A stretch of 64,000 bases of DNA from Mesobacillus campisalis. Lineage in GTDB: Bacteria > Bacillota > Bacilli > Bacillales > Cytobacillaceae. The position numbers were made by a program, and so were the translations under genes. Below are positions 8,337-17,542 of this stretch, in pieces (within the stretch, counting starts at the first letter, position 1; the number at the start of each line of letters is the position of its first letter). The notes below the pieces were generated by a model. That model was not told where the DNA came from, made no database searches, and saw only the letters and a program-made list of their open reading frames with translations. The DNA is taken from NCBI RefSeq assembly GCF_000986785.1, contig NZ_LAYY01000011.1:62001-126000 (forward strand), given 5' to 3'.

Positions 8337-11300
8337 CTACCTTAAGACGTTAAAATATCTTGCTTCCGGATGGGAGAAAACGATGGCAGACACCGATGCC
8401 TCCGGATCCATCATGCAGCCATCGGTGAGCTGGATGCCGATGTCTTCAGGCTGGATCAGCTTAAACAGCTTTTTCTGGTCCTCAAGGTCCGGGCAGGCCG
8501 GATACCCGAAGGAAAACCTCTGGCCAGGGTACTTGGCAGTAAAGCGGTCCTTCATCGTCATGCTTGGCGGATCCGGGAATCCCCAGCGGTCGCGCATTTG
8601 GCGGTGGATCAGTTCGGCGAAGCCTTCTGCTGTTTCCAGTGCCAATGACTGCAGCGCGTGGTTTTCCAGGAAGCGGCCTTCTTCCTTCAACTTTTCAGCA
8701 GCCTGGCGGATTCCTCTTCCGGCTGTAACGGCAAAGAATCCGACGTAATCCATTTCTTTATCTCCCACAGGCCGCAAGAAATCGGAAAGACAAAGACCAG
8801 GTGCACTCTCCTGGCGCGGGAAATCAAAGGTTTCCATGATTTTTCCTGCTTCTTGCGGATCGTAAATATGAATTTTGTCCCCGTCGGATTGTGCAGGGAA
8901 GAATTGGTACACAGCTTTAGGAGCAATCCAACCGCTGGATTTTGCTTCAGCGATTAGCGCCTGGACTACTTCATAAACCTTTAAGGCTTTCTCATCCCCC
9001 TCGGCTAGGAGCTTTTCTATTTTCCCCTTTACGCCCAGATGGTGGCCGATCAGCATTTGCATATTGATATAGGGTTCAATATGGTCAAGGGAATAGGACG
9101 TTAATAAATGCCTTTTTGTATCCTGCGGTATAAATACAGGGGCCGCCTGGACAGCTTTTGGGCGTGTCAGGACAGCTGTGGCTGTTTGAGGGCCGGCCAT
9201 GGCTGCGGAAGGCTCAGGAATTGACGCCAATTTTTCTCTTTTTTCCAAAATCAGCTTCTCAATCTCTCCAGGGTCCTGCAGTTGATTGGCCAGTGATAAT
9301 CCGTTCATTGCATCTTTTGCATAGCAGACAAGACCGTCATATTCAGCTGCAATTTTGGTGTCGGTAAACTTTCTTGTCAGAGCTGCGCCTCCGACCAGAA
9401 TCGGAATATCAATGCCAGCCTGCTTCATGTCATGGGCCGTCAGCACCATTTGCTGAGCTGATTTCACAAGCAGTCCCGACAAGCCGACTATATCGGGCTT
9501 TTCCTTTTTAATCGTTTCAATTAGGGTATTAGCTGCTACTTTAATTCCAAGGTCGATGACTTTATAGCCATTATTGCTTAGGATGATATCCACCAGGTTC
9601 TTTCCTATATCATGGACATCGCCTTTTACGGTTGCGAGAATGACTTTTCCTTTAGCTGCCGTGCTGTCGTTCGCTTCCATATGCGGCTCCAGAAAAGCAA
9701 CTGCTGCTTTCATCACTTCTGCGCTTTGCAGCACTTCGGCTACAATAAGCTGGTTTTCGTTGAACAGGCGGCCAACTTCCTTCATTCCATCCATTAATGG
9801 CCCGTTGATAATATCAAGCGGCGCGCTATAGACTTCCAATGCTTCTTCAAGGTCAGGAAGGAGCCCCTCCTTAGTGCCTTCAACCACATAATAAGCGAGG
9901 CGCTCATCAAGGGTCATATCAAGTTTTGCGTTTTTATCCTCTTTTTTCTTGCCGCGGTAGAACTCGGTGAATTTGGCAAGTGTTTCATCGGTGGTATTAA
10001 ACAGCAGCTCTTCAGCCATAGCGACTTCCTCGCTTGATATAGAAGCAAAGCGCTCAAGCTTTTCTGTGTTTACAATCGCATAGTCGAGACCGGCCTGCGT
10101 GCAATGATAAAGGAAAACAGAGTTAAGGACTTCCCGGCCGACAGGAGGGAGACCGAAAGACACATTGCTAATTCCAAGAATGCTTTGTGTCAACGGGAAT
10201 TCTTCCTTGATCATCCTGATTCCGTCGACGGTTGCTTTGGCAGAGCCGATGTACTGCTCATCACCGGTTCCGACTGGAAATACCAATGGATCGAAAATAA
10301 GGTCCTGTGGGTTGATTTTGTATTTTTCAACCAGAAGCCCATAGGAGCGCCTCGCAATTTCCAGCTTTCTTTCTGCGGTGACGCCCATTCCTTTTTCATC
10401 AATCGTCCCAACGACTACGGCAGCGCCATATTGGTGGACCAGTGGGGCAATTTCCTTGAAGCGTTCTTCGCCGTCCTCGAGGTTGATTGAATTGATAATC
10501 GCCTTGCCCTGGGAATATTTTAGTGCCTTCTCGATAACTTTTACATCTGTGGAGTCAATAACTAACGGGACTTTTACCTTTTTTACAGCCTCCTGGATAA
10601 ACTGTTCCATATCAGCAAGTTCGTCTCTGTCCGGGTTGGCTAGGCAGATGTCGATGACATGGGCGCCGTTTTTCACCTGTGCCCTGGCGATTTCAGCTGC
10701 CTCTTCTATCTTGCCCTCGGTAATCAGGCGCTTGAATTTACGGGAGCCAATCACATTTGTCCGCTCTCCTACCATGATCGGCCGGAGAGTTGGATCATCG
10801 TAGATGAACGGTTCAATGCCTGAAACCATATGAGGCGTACTTGGTTCTTTGTCACGTGGCGCATAAGGTTGCATTGCCTGTGCAATGGCCTGGATATGCT
10901 CCGGAGTGGTTCCGCAGCAGCCGCCGACGATATTCAGCCAGCCTTCCTGTGCAAAGCCTTCCAGTTTTTGTGCCAGCGTTTCAGGAGTCTCATGATAGAG
11001 ACCTTCTTCATCCGGCAATCCGGCATTAGGGTAGCAGCTGACTGCTGAAACAGAAAGATTGGCGAGGGAACGCAAATGATCCTGCATGAACTCCGGGCCA
11101 GTCGCACAGTTTAATCCAATCGCAATTGGGTTCATATGTTCTACAGAAATGTAAAAAGCCTCAATCGTTTGTCCTGCAAGGGTGGTTCCCATCGGCTCTA
11201 TGGTTGCCGAGATCATGAGCGGAACTTCAATCCCTTTTTGCTTGAACGCCTTCTGAATTCCGGTATATGCCGCTTTTACATTCAATAAATCCTGGCTTGT

Positions 11301-11786
11301 TTCAAGTAGCAAGAGGTCAACCCCGCCATCCAGCAAGCCGCACGCTTGTTCTTCATAGGCAGCGGCCAATTGATCGAAAGTCGCACCGCCCGTAACGCTA
11401 AGCGTTTTGGTGGTAGGGCCCATTGAACCGGCTACATAGCGAGGCCAATCAGGTGTTGAAAACTGGCTGGCAGCCTTCAGGGCGATTTCAGCGGCGACTT
11501 TGTTGATTTCGTAGGCTTTATGTCCAAGGTCATAATCATCGAGCACCAAGGAAGTGGCACCAAAAGTATTGGTTTCAACAATGTCGGCACCAGCTTCGTA
11601 ATAGGCAAGATGAATCTTTTCGATGACGCCAGGGGAGGTGAGGTTGAGATTCTCGTTGCAGCCCTCATATTCTTCGCCTCCAAAATCGGCAGCCGTTAAA
11701 TCCGCCTGCTGAAGCATCGTTCCCATTGCTCCATCCATAATGAGGATTTTTTTCTTAAGCTGTTCAGTTAATGAAGCTTTTTGCAT
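8337..11786 (-). CDS. metH: Cobalamin-dependent methionine synthase MetH
   Basis: 1149 residues with the full four-module order. The homocysteine-binding barrel has zinc cysteines in GLNCATG and GGCCGTTPEH, and the pterin-binding domain follows at about 330-600. Next come the B12 cap and B12-binding domain with KGDVHDIGKN (His725 is the cobalt ligand), and last the AdoMet reactivation domain (about 880-1149, with VTAGRGIRQAAEKL). It transfers the methyl group of methyl-THF to homocysteine. ATG 11786 has a strong SD (AAGGAGG) and lies inside the end of yitJ (23-bp overlap), so expression is coupled. It is the last gene of the S-box-controlled met operon. Confidence 0.96.
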   Translation of the reverse strand: MQKASLTEQLKKKILIMDGAMGTMLQQADLTAADFGGEEYEGCNENLNLTSPGVIEKIHLAYYEAGADIVETNTFGATSLVLDDYDLGHKAYEINKVAAEIALKAASQFSTPDWPRYVAGSMGPTTKTLSVTGGATFDQLAAAYEEQACGLLDGGVDLLLLETSQDLLNVKAAYTGIQKAFKQKGIEVPLMISATIEPMGTTLAGQTIEAFYISVEHMNPIAIGLNCATGPEFMQDHLRSLANLSVSAVSCYPNAGLPDEEGLYHETPETLAQKLEGFAQEGWLNIVGGCCGTTPEHIQAIAQAMQPYAPRDKEPSTPHMVSGIEPFIYDDPTLRPIMVGERTNVIGSRKFKRLITEGKIEEAAEIARAQVKNGAHVIDICLANPDRDELADMEQFIQEAVKKVKVPLVIDSTDVKVIEKALKYSQGKAIINSINLEDGEERFKEIAPLVHQYGAAVVVGTIDEKGMGVTAERKLEIARRSYGLLVEKYKINPQDLIFDPLVFPVGTGDEQYIGSAKATVDGIRMIKEEFPLTQSILGISNVSFGLPPVGREVLNSVFLYHCTQAGLDYAIVNTEKLERFASISSEEVAMAEELLFNTTDETLAKFTEFYRGKKKEDKNAKLDMTLDERLAYYVVEGTKEGLLPDLEEALEVYSAPLDIINGPLMDGMKEVGRLFNENQLIVAEVLQSAEVMKAAVAFLEPHMEANDSTAAKGKVILATVKGDVHDIGKNLVDIILSNNGYKVIDLGIKVAANTLIETIKKEKPDIVGLSGLLVKSAQQMVLTAHDMKQAGIDIPILVGGAALTRKFTDTKIAAEYDGLVCYAKDAMNGLSLANQLQDPGEIEKLILEKREKLASIPEPSAAMAGPQTATAVLTRPKAVQAAPVFIPQDTKRHLLTSYSLDHIEPYINMQMLIGHHLGVKGKIEKLLAEGDEKALKVYEVVQALIAEAKSSGWIAPKAVYQFFPAQSDGDKIHIYDPQEAGKIMETFDFPRQESAPGLCLSDFLRPVGDKEMDYVGFFAVTAGRGIRQAAEKLKEEGRFLENHALQSLALETAEGFAELIHRQMRDRWGFPDPPSMTMKDRFTAKYPGQRFSFGYPACPDLEDQKKLFKLIQPEDIGIQLTDGCMMDPEASVSAIVFSHPEARYFNVLR

Positions 11787-13629
11787 GTAGTTTCCTCCTT
11801 GAAAGACCTTCGCTGTATTCATGGGCGAAATGAGCTAGCTCAACCGTCATTTCGTAATTCATGAAAGGGGTAATAAGGTAGATGCCATTAAACAGTTCGG
11901 CAGCTGCTTCAATCAGTGACTTTGTTATCGCAATGCCTTCTCGTTTCGACTGGACCGGATCATGCTTGATCGCGGCCAGGCTATCGAGTATGTCCTGTGA
12001 GATTTTAATGCCGGGCACTTCATTATGAAGGAACTCGGCATTCCGGCTTCCGGTTAAAGGCATCAGGCCAATATATACCGGGGCATCAAGATGCTTTGTT
12101 TGTTCATAAACTTCAAGCAGCAGCTTTTCGGAATACACCGGCTGGGTAATGAAGTAATCTGCTCCGCATTTAATTTTCTTTTCCATTCGAGCCACAGCTT
12201 TTTCGAGTGACCGGACATTCGGATTGAATGCGGCCGCAATCGAAAATGCACCTTTTTGGCCCAAATCCTTCCCTGAAGGAGAAAGGCCCTGATTGAACTG
12301 CTTAATCATTTCAATCAATTCGAAAGATGAAACATCAAAAACGGAAGAAGCTCCCGGAAAATCGCCAACCTTGGCAGGGTCACCGGTGATTGCCAGGATG
12401 TCGTGCAGCCCAAGTGTGTGCAGACCCATCAGATGTGACTGAAGGCCGATGATGTTTCGGTCCCTGCAGGTAAGGTGGACGAGCGGGCGCAAGCCAATAT
12501 GTTCCTTTACCATATGGCCCAAGGCTGAGTTGGATATCCTCGGAGAAGCAAGAGAGTTGTCAGCCAGTGTCACCGCATCGATGCCGGCCGCTTTAAGAGC
12601 CTTAGCTCCGTCAAAAAACCGCGTTGTATCGAGCTTGCGTGGAGGGTCGAGTTCAACAATAACCGAAGGACGCTTCTTGACAATTTCCTGAAGCGGAAGC
12701 TCCGAGCGTTTTAGGGATGAAGGTTCGACTAGTATTTTTTCTGTTTTCCTGACCACTGTTTTTTCGCTTACAGGAGACAATCCCTTTAGCTCTGTGGCAA
12801 AAGCCTTGATATGCTCGGGAGTTGTTCCGCAGCAGCCGCCGAGAAGCCTGACTCCTTGTTCCCGGAAATCTCTGGCGCACTGCCTGAAGTAGTCAGCGTT
12901 GGTTTCGAATTGGAACCTGCCATCGGTGTAGGATGGGAGACCGGCATTCGGGTAGGCTGATAAATAAGCTTTTTTTGGGATTTCCGCAGCTTCGAGCGAT
13001 TTGATCATATGGTGGGGACCAAGGCGGCAATTAAGTCCAACAAGATCGGCACCAAGCTCCTCAAGCTGATGGAAAGCCTCATTAACCGGCACCCTGTTCT
13101 GGGTCATTCCAAGCTCAGGAAGCGTCAGCTGGGCAATGATCGGCAAGTTCGTTTCCTTGCGTGCAATCGCCAAAGCTGTTTCCAATTCATCAAGATCATA
13201 ATAGGTTTCCAGGAGAATGCCATCAACACCTTCCAGGAGCAGGCAATATAATTGCTCTCTGAAGCTTCTCTTAATCTCTTCCATTGGAAGCATGCTGGGC
13301 CGCAGACCTCTGCTGCCGCCAATGGTTCCCAAAACATAGGCTTCACTTCCTGCAGCCTGGCGGGCAAGCTTCACACCTGCGCTGTTGATCTCTTTAACCT
13401 GTTCTTCCAGGCCGTATCTTTGGAGCTTCAGGTAATTTGCGGCATAGGTATTGGTTTGAATCAGATCTGCTCCGGCTTCGATATAGGCGGAGTGAATCCT
13501 GCTAATATCCTCTCCGTGCGAAAGGTTCAGTTCCTCGAAACAAGTGTCGGTTCCAAAGGAGTGGAGGAGGGTGCCCATGGCGCCATCCCCAATTAATAGT
13601 CCATTCTGTAATTTGCTTAGGAAGCTCAT
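11764..13629 (-). CDS. yitJ: Bifunctional homocysteine S-methyltransferase / methylenetetrahydrofolate reductase (YitJ/MetF type)
   Basis: 621 residues. The N-terminal half is a homocysteine methyltransferase barrel with GLNCRLGPHHM and the zinc pair GGCCGTTPEH; the C-terminal half (about 330 onward) is an FAD-dependent MTHFR domain starting VIVELDPPRKLDTTRF. The fusion supplies methyl-THF for the MetH encoded next and may methylate homocysteine itself. The ATG at 13629 has an AAAGGAGAG SD, 4 bp after the metC stop. The MTHFR-plus-MetH pairing in one operon gives a complete C1 route to methionine. Confidence 0.94.
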   Translation of the reverse strand: MSFLSKLQNGLLIGDGAMGTLLHSFGTDTCFEELNLSHGEDISRIHSAYIEAGADLIQTNTYAANYLKLQRYGLEEQVKEINSAGVKLARQAAGSEAYVLGTIGGSRGLRPSMLPMEEIKRSFREQLYCLLLEGVDGILLETYYDLDELETALAIARKETNLPIIAQLTLPELGMTQNRVPVNEAFHQLEELGADLVGLNCRLGPHHMIKSLEAAEIPKKAYLSAYPNAGLPSYTDGRFQFETNADYFRQCARDFREQGVRLLGGCCGTTPEHIKAFATELKGLSPVSEKTVVRKTEKILVEPSSLKRSELPLQEIVKKRPSVIVELDPPRKLDTTRFFDGAKALKAAGIDAVTLADNSLASPRISNSALGHMVKEHIGLRPLVHLTCRDRNIIGLQSHLMGLHTLGLHDILAITGDPAKVGDFPGASSVFDVSSFELIEMIKQFNQGLSPSGKDLGQKGAFSIAAAFNPNVRSLEKAVARMEKKIKCGADYFITQPVYSEKLLLEVYEQTKHLDAPVYIGLMPLTGSRNAEFLHNEVPGIKISQDILDSLAAIKHDPVQSKREGIAITKSLIEAAAELFNGIYLITPFMNYEMTVELAHFAHEYSEGLSRRKLHAKSFIN

Positions 13630-13633
13630 CTTC

Positions 13634-14812
13634 TCATCTCTCCTTTGTTAAGTAAACCAAACCCGCTTCGAGTGCCTGTGAGAAGTCCGATATGATATCC
13701 TCAGGTGACTCAAGACCGACTGACAGGCGCAGCAAGGTATTGCTGATCCCCCTTTTTTGCCGCTCGTTATCCGGCATGGCCGCGTGCGACATTTTCGCAG
13801 GGTACGATAGGATGGATTCCACTCCGCCGAGACTGACACCAAAGACCGGCAATTTCAGATTTTGCACAAATTCCTTGAACAGAGTCTCATTCTCCAGTTC
13901 AAAGGATAAAACAGCACCAGGACCCAATGCTTGCTTGCAATGAATCTCGTATTGCGGGTGATTTACCAGGCCAGGGAAATGCACCTTGGCCACGAGCGGG
14001 TGGTCCTTGAGGAAAGCCGCAATTTGGCAGGCACTTTGCTGTGATTGCTGCATCCTGACAGACAGGGTTTTGATTCCTCTCATTACAAGCCAGGCATCCT
14101 GGACACCGAGGACCGCACCAAAAGAGTTTTGCAGGGCATAAAGCCTTGCCCCAAGCTCCTCATCCTTTGTGACAGCCAGGCCGGAAAGAGTATCGCTGTG
14201 GCCGCCGAGGAACTTGGTTGCGCTGTGAAGCACTATGTCTGCGCCAAGATCGAGCGGCCTTTGAAGGTACGGTGTCATAAACGTGTTATCAACAAACGTG
14301 AGCGCACCGATTTCCTTGGCGATTTCACTTACACCTTTAATATCGGTCACCTTCATAAGCGGATTCGAAGGCGTCTCGGCATAAATCACCTTGGTGTTGG
14401 GCTGCACTGCTGCTTTTACGGCAGCCAGGTCAGTCATATCTACGAAGGTATGCTCAATCCCGAACCTGTTCAATACCTGGGTAACCATTCGGAATGTACC
14501 GCCATAGACGTCCTCAGTGACAATGACATGGTCTCCCTGGGAGAGAAGAAGAAACGCGGTCGAGATCGCCGCCATTCCTGACGCGAACGCGAATCCCCTT
14601 GTGCCGCCTTCCATTTCGGCGATGATTTCCTCCAGTGCTTCCCTTGTCGGGTTCAGGCTGCGGCTGTAGTCAAATTTCCCAAAGCTGTCAACAGAAGGCT
14701 GGTGGAAGGTTGACGCATGCTGCAGAGGCACGCTTACCGCTCCAGTCGCAGCATCCACTTTATATTTATTGTGAAGAAGCTTTGTTTCAAAAGAAAAATT
14801 GTCATTACTCAT
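13634..14812 (-). CDS. metC: Cystathionine beta-lyase MetC
   Basis: 392 residues, PLP-dependent Cys/Met metabolism family. The PLP lysine is in HSATKFLGGHSD, and the sequence follows Bacillus MetC closely (AVSVPLQHASTFHQPSVD, GVSLGGVESILSYPAKMSHA). It cleaves cystathionine to homocysteine, pyruvate and ammonia. Start and stop are shared with neighbours: its ATG overlaps the metI stop as TAATG, and yitJ begins 5 bp after its stop codon. A cystathionine gamma-lyase activity cannot be excluded from sequence alone, but the order metI-metC supports the biosynthetic role. Confidence 0.92.
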   Translation of the reverse strand: MSNDNFSFETKLLHNKYKVDAATGAVSVPLQHASTFHQPSVDSFGKFDYSRSLNPTREALEEIIAEMEGGTRGFAFASGMAAISTAFLLLSQGDHVIVTEDVYGGTFRMVTQVLNRFGIEHTFVDMTDLAAVKAAVQPNTKVIYAETPSNPLMKVTDIKGVSEIAKEIGALTFVDNTFMTPYLQRPLDLGADIVLHSATKFLGGHSDTLSGLAVTKDEELGARLYALQNSFGAVLGVQDAWLVMRGIKTLSVRMQQSQQSACQIAAFLKDHPLVAKVHFPGLVNHPQYEIHCKQALGPGAVLSFELENETLFKEFVQNLKLPVFGVSLGGVESILSYPAKMSHAAMPDNERQKRGISNTLLRLSVGLESPEDIISDFSQALEAGLVYLTKER

Positions 14813-15921
14813 TACAATACCTCCTGACTGGCTTTGGCAAAGGCTATGTTCAAGTCGGCGATTAAATCTTCCGCTTCTTCAATCCCAACCGAGAAACGGA
14901 GGAGGCGGTCACAAACGCCGACTGCCTCACGGACTTCCTTTGGGATGTCGGCATGAGTCTGGGTGGCTGGGTATGTAATGAAGCTTTCCACGCCGCCCAG
15001 GCTTTCTGCAAATGTAATCAGGTTCAGATTCTGTAAAAAAGGATTGACCATCGACTCGTGGCGGATGCGGAATGAAACCATTCCCCCTCTCCCTGGATAA
15101 AGGACATCCGTTACTGCTTCATGTTCCTTAAGAAATTCTACCAGTGCAGATGCGTTCCGCTCGTGCCTTTCCATTCGAAGGGACAGGGTCTTCATTCCCC
15201 GGACCAGGAGCCAGGAATCGAAAGGACTGAGAACCGCGCCAGCACCATTATGGTACAAAAACAGGGAGTCACAAAGCTCTTTTCCTTTGGCAACAATTAA
15301 ACCTGCCAAGACATCATTATGACCGCCGAGATATTTTGTGGCGCTGTGGATGACAATATCGGCCCCCATGGTAAGCGGCTTTTGCAGCAGAGGGGTATAG
15401 AAGGTGTTATCAACAATCACTAAAATTCCCTTTGCTTTAGCGATTTTTACAATCGCTTCTATATCAGCTGTTTCCATTAATGGATTTGTTGGTGTCTCAA
15501 CAAAAATCGCTTTTGTATTCTCCGTAATAGAAGAGGATAATTCATCCAGATTGGCCATGTCGATATACTGGCAATCCAATCCCCATTTCTTGAAGCCCTG
15601 TTCCAGCAATCTGTATGTACCGCCGTATAAATCCTTAGAAACTAGCCATTCATCTCCAGATTGAAAAAGAGACAGCACCGTTAGGATGGCGCTCATGCCG
15701 GAACTACAGGCAAACCCGCGGTCACCTTCTTCCAGGTCTGCGATCGCTTTTTCGAGAATTTCCCTGGTTGGATTCCCGGTCCTAACATAATCATAGCCGC
15801 TGGACTGTCCGATTCCTTCGTGCCGATATGCCGTTGATAGATAAATGGGAGGGTTGACGGTTCCTGTAGCCGTCTCACTGCGATTCCCAATTTGCGCAAG
15901 TTTTGTATTGATGTTCACCAT
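14812..15921 (-). CDS. metI: Cystathionine gamma-synthase / O-acetylhomoserine sulfhydrylase MetI
   Basis: 369 residues, same PLP family as MetC, with the PLP lysine in HSATKYLGGHND. It matches Bacillus MetI in NTKLAQIGNR, IYLSTAYRHEGIG and AESLGGVESFITYPATQTH. It condenses an acylhomoserine with cysteine (or sulfide), the entry step to cystathionine/homocysteine. It is the first gene of the operon, directly behind the SAM riboswitch, with ATG 15921 and SD GGGAGTG. Confidence 0.93.
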   Translation of the reverse strand: MVNINTKLAQIGNRSETATGTVNPPIYLSTAYRHEGIGQSSGYDYVRTGNPTREILEKAIADLEEGDRGFACSSGMSAILTVLSLFQSGDEWLVSKDLYGGTYRLLEQGFKKWGLDCQYIDMANLDELSSSITENTKAIFVETPTNPLMETADIEAIVKIAKAKGILVIVDNTFYTPLLQKPLTMGADIVIHSATKYLGGHNDVLAGLIVAKGKELCDSLFLYHNGAGAVLSPFDSWLLVRGMKTLSLRMERHERNASALVEFLKEHEAVTDVLYPGRGGMVSFRIRHESMVNPFLQNLNLITFAESLGGVESFITYPATQTHADIPKEVREAVGVCDRLLRFSVGIEEAEDLIADLNIAFAKASQEVL

Positions 15922-15966
15922 TTTTTCAACACTCCCTGATCCGTCTAATTTTCTGTTTAAAAGGCA

Positions 15967-15996
15967 ATAAAAAAAGTCTTCCTAAGAAGAAGACTT
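15967..15996 (-). terminator. Riboswitch-controlled terminator of the met leader
   Basis: On the minus strand AAAGTCTTC (15988-15996) pairs with GAAGACTTT (15973-15981) and is followed by a T-run. The loop-side TCTTCTTCTT can instead pair with the AAGAAGAAGA at the 3' edge of the aptamer P1 stem. This gives the mutually exclusive antiterminator/terminator pair expected for an S-box leader. Confidence 0.88.
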
Positions 15997-16017
15997 TATG
16001 ACCGTTCCATTATCTTC

Positions 16018-16128
16018 TTCTTATCTGCCAAGTTGGACAACTTGCTGGACTTAGCACCTTTTCAATGCGGACATTGATGGTTGCTGAGGCGTCATCGGGC
16101 CATACCCTCGACCTCTCTTGATAAGAAA
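16018..16128 (-). promoter_or_regulatory. SAM-I riboswitch (S-box) controlling metI-metC-yitJ-metH
   Basis: Read on the minus strand, the leader shows the S-box core: CTTATCAAGAGAGG at the 5' side of P1, GGCCCGATGACGCC, CAGCAACC, and GGTGCTAAGTCC, with P1 closed by GATAAGAAG (plus 16018-16026). A terminator follows 20 bp downstream. High SAM should stabilise P1 and cause termination before metI. The spacing and conserved junction blocks make the class certain; the switching pairs are read by eye. Confidence 0.95.
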
Positions 16129-16153
16129 TCTGTAGATTTATAATTTTCATCTA

Positions 16154-16183
16154 ACTTTACTACATTAAAACGTTGAATGTCAA
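16154..16183 (-). promoter_or_regulatory. Sigma-A-type promoter of the met operon
   Basis: On the minus strand TTGACA (16178-16183) and TAAAGT (16154-16159) are separated by 18 bp. This places the start site just upstream of the S-box aptamer. Confidence 0.65.
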
Positions 16184-16217
16184 CAGACTTTTAGGGAAAG
16201 GACAGACCTTTTCCTAA

Positions 16218-16256
16218 TTGTGAAAAAAATATGAATTTATTGTGAACATTTTGTGA
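16218..16256 (+). promoter_or_regulatory. Three phased TTGTGA direct repeats, candidate ResD-like sites
   Basis: TTGTGA occurs at 16218, 16240 and 16251, that is at intervals of 22 and 11 bp (two helical turns and one). The second reads TTGTGAACATTTTG, which fits the remembered B. subtilis ResD pattern TTGTGAA-N3-TTTN. They lie directly upstream of a promoter and beside the qox operon. Assignment to ResD is inference. Confidence 0.4.
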
Positions 16257-16282
16257 CATTTTTTTATAATTTCTGGTAAAAT
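16253..16282 (+). promoter_or_regulatory. Candidate promoter of the small membrane protein gene
   Basis: GTGACA (16253-16258) and an extended -10, TGGTAAAAT (TAAAAT at 16277-16282), with an 18-bp spacer. A TATAAT at 16265-16270 is a second possible -10. Confidence 0.45.
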
Positions 16283-16391
16283 GAATATAAAGGAAGCGAT
16301 AAGATGGATCCATTGCTGTTTAGTTTTTGTTTATTTGTAAGCGTATTCATCTGAAGTAACGGGAATACCATACACAAAGGAGGTTCTTAAA

Positions 16392-16622
16392 ATGGAGAGT
16401 TATCAAAGAATGCTTCATGCAGTTAAATATGCAGGTGGAATTATCTTGACGATTGGCATTGCGATATTTGTTTACGGTTTCTTTTTAAGCTCTGGCGGGG
16501 TAGCCACTGGAATCGGCATTGGCACCGTTATGGGGGCTATCTTTATCTTCATCATGGGTGTGTTCCTGGCTGGTACGGAGGAAATGCTGCTAAAAGCAGG
16601 GAAGAGCAAGAACGTTATTTAA
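16392..16622 (+). CDS. Small two-helix membrane protein, function unknown
   Basis: 76 residues with two hydrophobic helices (about 13-33 and 40-60) joined by a short glycine-rich turn, and a charged end (EEMLLKAGKSKNVI). I do not recognise a family. The start is secure: AAAGGAGG lies 8 bp before the ATG. It has its own promoter and terminator and is convergent with qoxD. The phased TTGTGA repeats upstream hint at redox or oxygen control, as for the neighbouring oxidase, but no partner can be deduced from the protein. Confidence 0.8.
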   Translation: MESYQRMLHAVKYAGGIILTIGIAIFVYGFFLSSGGVATGIGIGTVMGAIFIFIMGVFLAGTEEMLLKAGKSKNVI

Positions 16623-16630
16623 ATACAAAA

Positions 16631-16660
16631 AAAGAACGCCAATCAGGCGCTCTTTTTTTT
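16631..16660. terminator. Bidirectional terminator between the small gene and qoxD
   Basis: AAAGAACGCC (16631-16640) pairs with GGCGCTCTTT (16646-16655) apart from one mismatch. A-rich sequence lies on the left and a T-run on the right, so it can serve both convergent transcripts. Confidence 0.85.
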
Positions 16661-16944
16661 TACCCCATATCCCATATCATGGTCAGCAGGGTACCTAAAA
16701 CTATAATGACAGCCAGCAGAATGCCAAAGAAGGCATTTGAATAAATGGAAGCTTTATCTTCCGTCTCGCCGGCATGCATGAAGACGACCAGCTGTACAGT
16801 CGCCTGTATGAAAGCTGTAACCAGAAGGATGGTTATTCCGGTTGCGAATGACATATCCAAAAAGTAGACTGCGAGTGCAATGACGGTAAGAAGCAGGGAA
16901 AAGACAAATCCCATGACTTGTTTCATTGGAAATAATTCTCTCAT
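16660..16944 (-). CDS. qoxD: Cytochrome aa3 quinol oxidase subunit IV QoxD
   Basis: 94 residues with three membrane helices, of the bacterial subunit IV type (QVMGFVFSLLLTVIALAV, FIQATVQLVVFMHAGE, IIVLGTLL). It is the small stabilising subunit of the haem-copper quinol oxidase encoded upstream. It is shorter than the B. subtilis subunit because the His-rich tail found there is absent here. Its ATG lies right after the qoxC stop, and it closes the operon. Confidence 0.9.
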   Translation of the reverse strand: MRELFPMKQVMGFVFSLLLTVIALAVYFLDMSFATGITILLVTAFIQATVQLVVFMHAGETEDKASIYSNAFFGILLAVIIVLGTLLTMIWDMG

Positions 16945-16945
16945 A

Positions 16946-17542
16946 TTACATCATTCCTTTCAGGTAGATGAAGCTGAAAATAAAGATCCAGACAACATCA
17001 AGGAAATGCCAGTAAAGCGAGAAAATGAAAGACTTATTCGCAGTAGCCGGTGTGAGGCCGCGCTTTTTAATCTGGATTAAAATAAACAATCCCCAGAATA
17101 GGCCCAATGTCACGTGTGCACCATGAGTGCCGAGTGTTGTCAGCAGGATGGCTGTAAAGGCACTCGTTTGAAGGGTGGCACCGACGTGATAGTAATGAAT
17201 GAACTCGTAGATTTCAACTCCCAGGAAGGCTAGGCCAAGCAAAAGAGTGACCGCAAGGAATCCCATCATCGCTTTCTGCCTTCCCAAACGCATGGCATGG
17301 ATGGCCAGGCCAATTGTGAAGCTGCTGGTCAGCAGCAGGAACGTTTCAATCAGGACTGGCGTGATTTCAAAAATTTCTGCCCCGGAAGGCCCGCTGCCGA
17401 TACGGTGCTCCAAAGTGAAATAGGAAGCAAACAAGGTAGCGAAGAGCATGATTTCGGCTCCCAGGAAAATCCAGAAACCTAAAATATTCATCTGGTTTTG
17501 TTCCGTGCCATACTCCAAAGGGAGAGATTGGTCGACTTTCAT
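16946..17542 (-). CDS. qoxC: Cytochrome aa3 quinol oxidase subunit III QoxC
   Basis: 198 residues with five predicted membrane helices, subunit III family: MNILGFWIFLGAEIMLFATLF, GTHGAHVTLGLFWG, SLYWHFLDVVWIFIF. It belongs to the core complex that reduces oxygen to water with quinol electrons. Its ATG overlaps the end of qoxB by one base, and qoxD follows immediately. Confidence 0.93.
   Translation of the reverse strand: MKVDQSLPLEYGTEQNQMNILGFWIFLGAEIMLFATLFASYFTLEHRIGSGPSGAEIFEITPVLIETFLLLTSSFTIGLAIHAMRLGRQKAMMGFLAVTLLLGLAFLGVEIYEFIHYYHVGATLQTSAFTAILLTTLGTHGAHVTLGLFWGLFILIQIKKRGLTPATANKSFIFSLYWHFLDVVWIFIFSFIYLKGMM

Noticed and set aside
8370-13596. Several plus-strand frames of 60-140 codons inside metH and yitJ
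   Set aside because: They are antisense shadows of clearly coding minus-strand genes.
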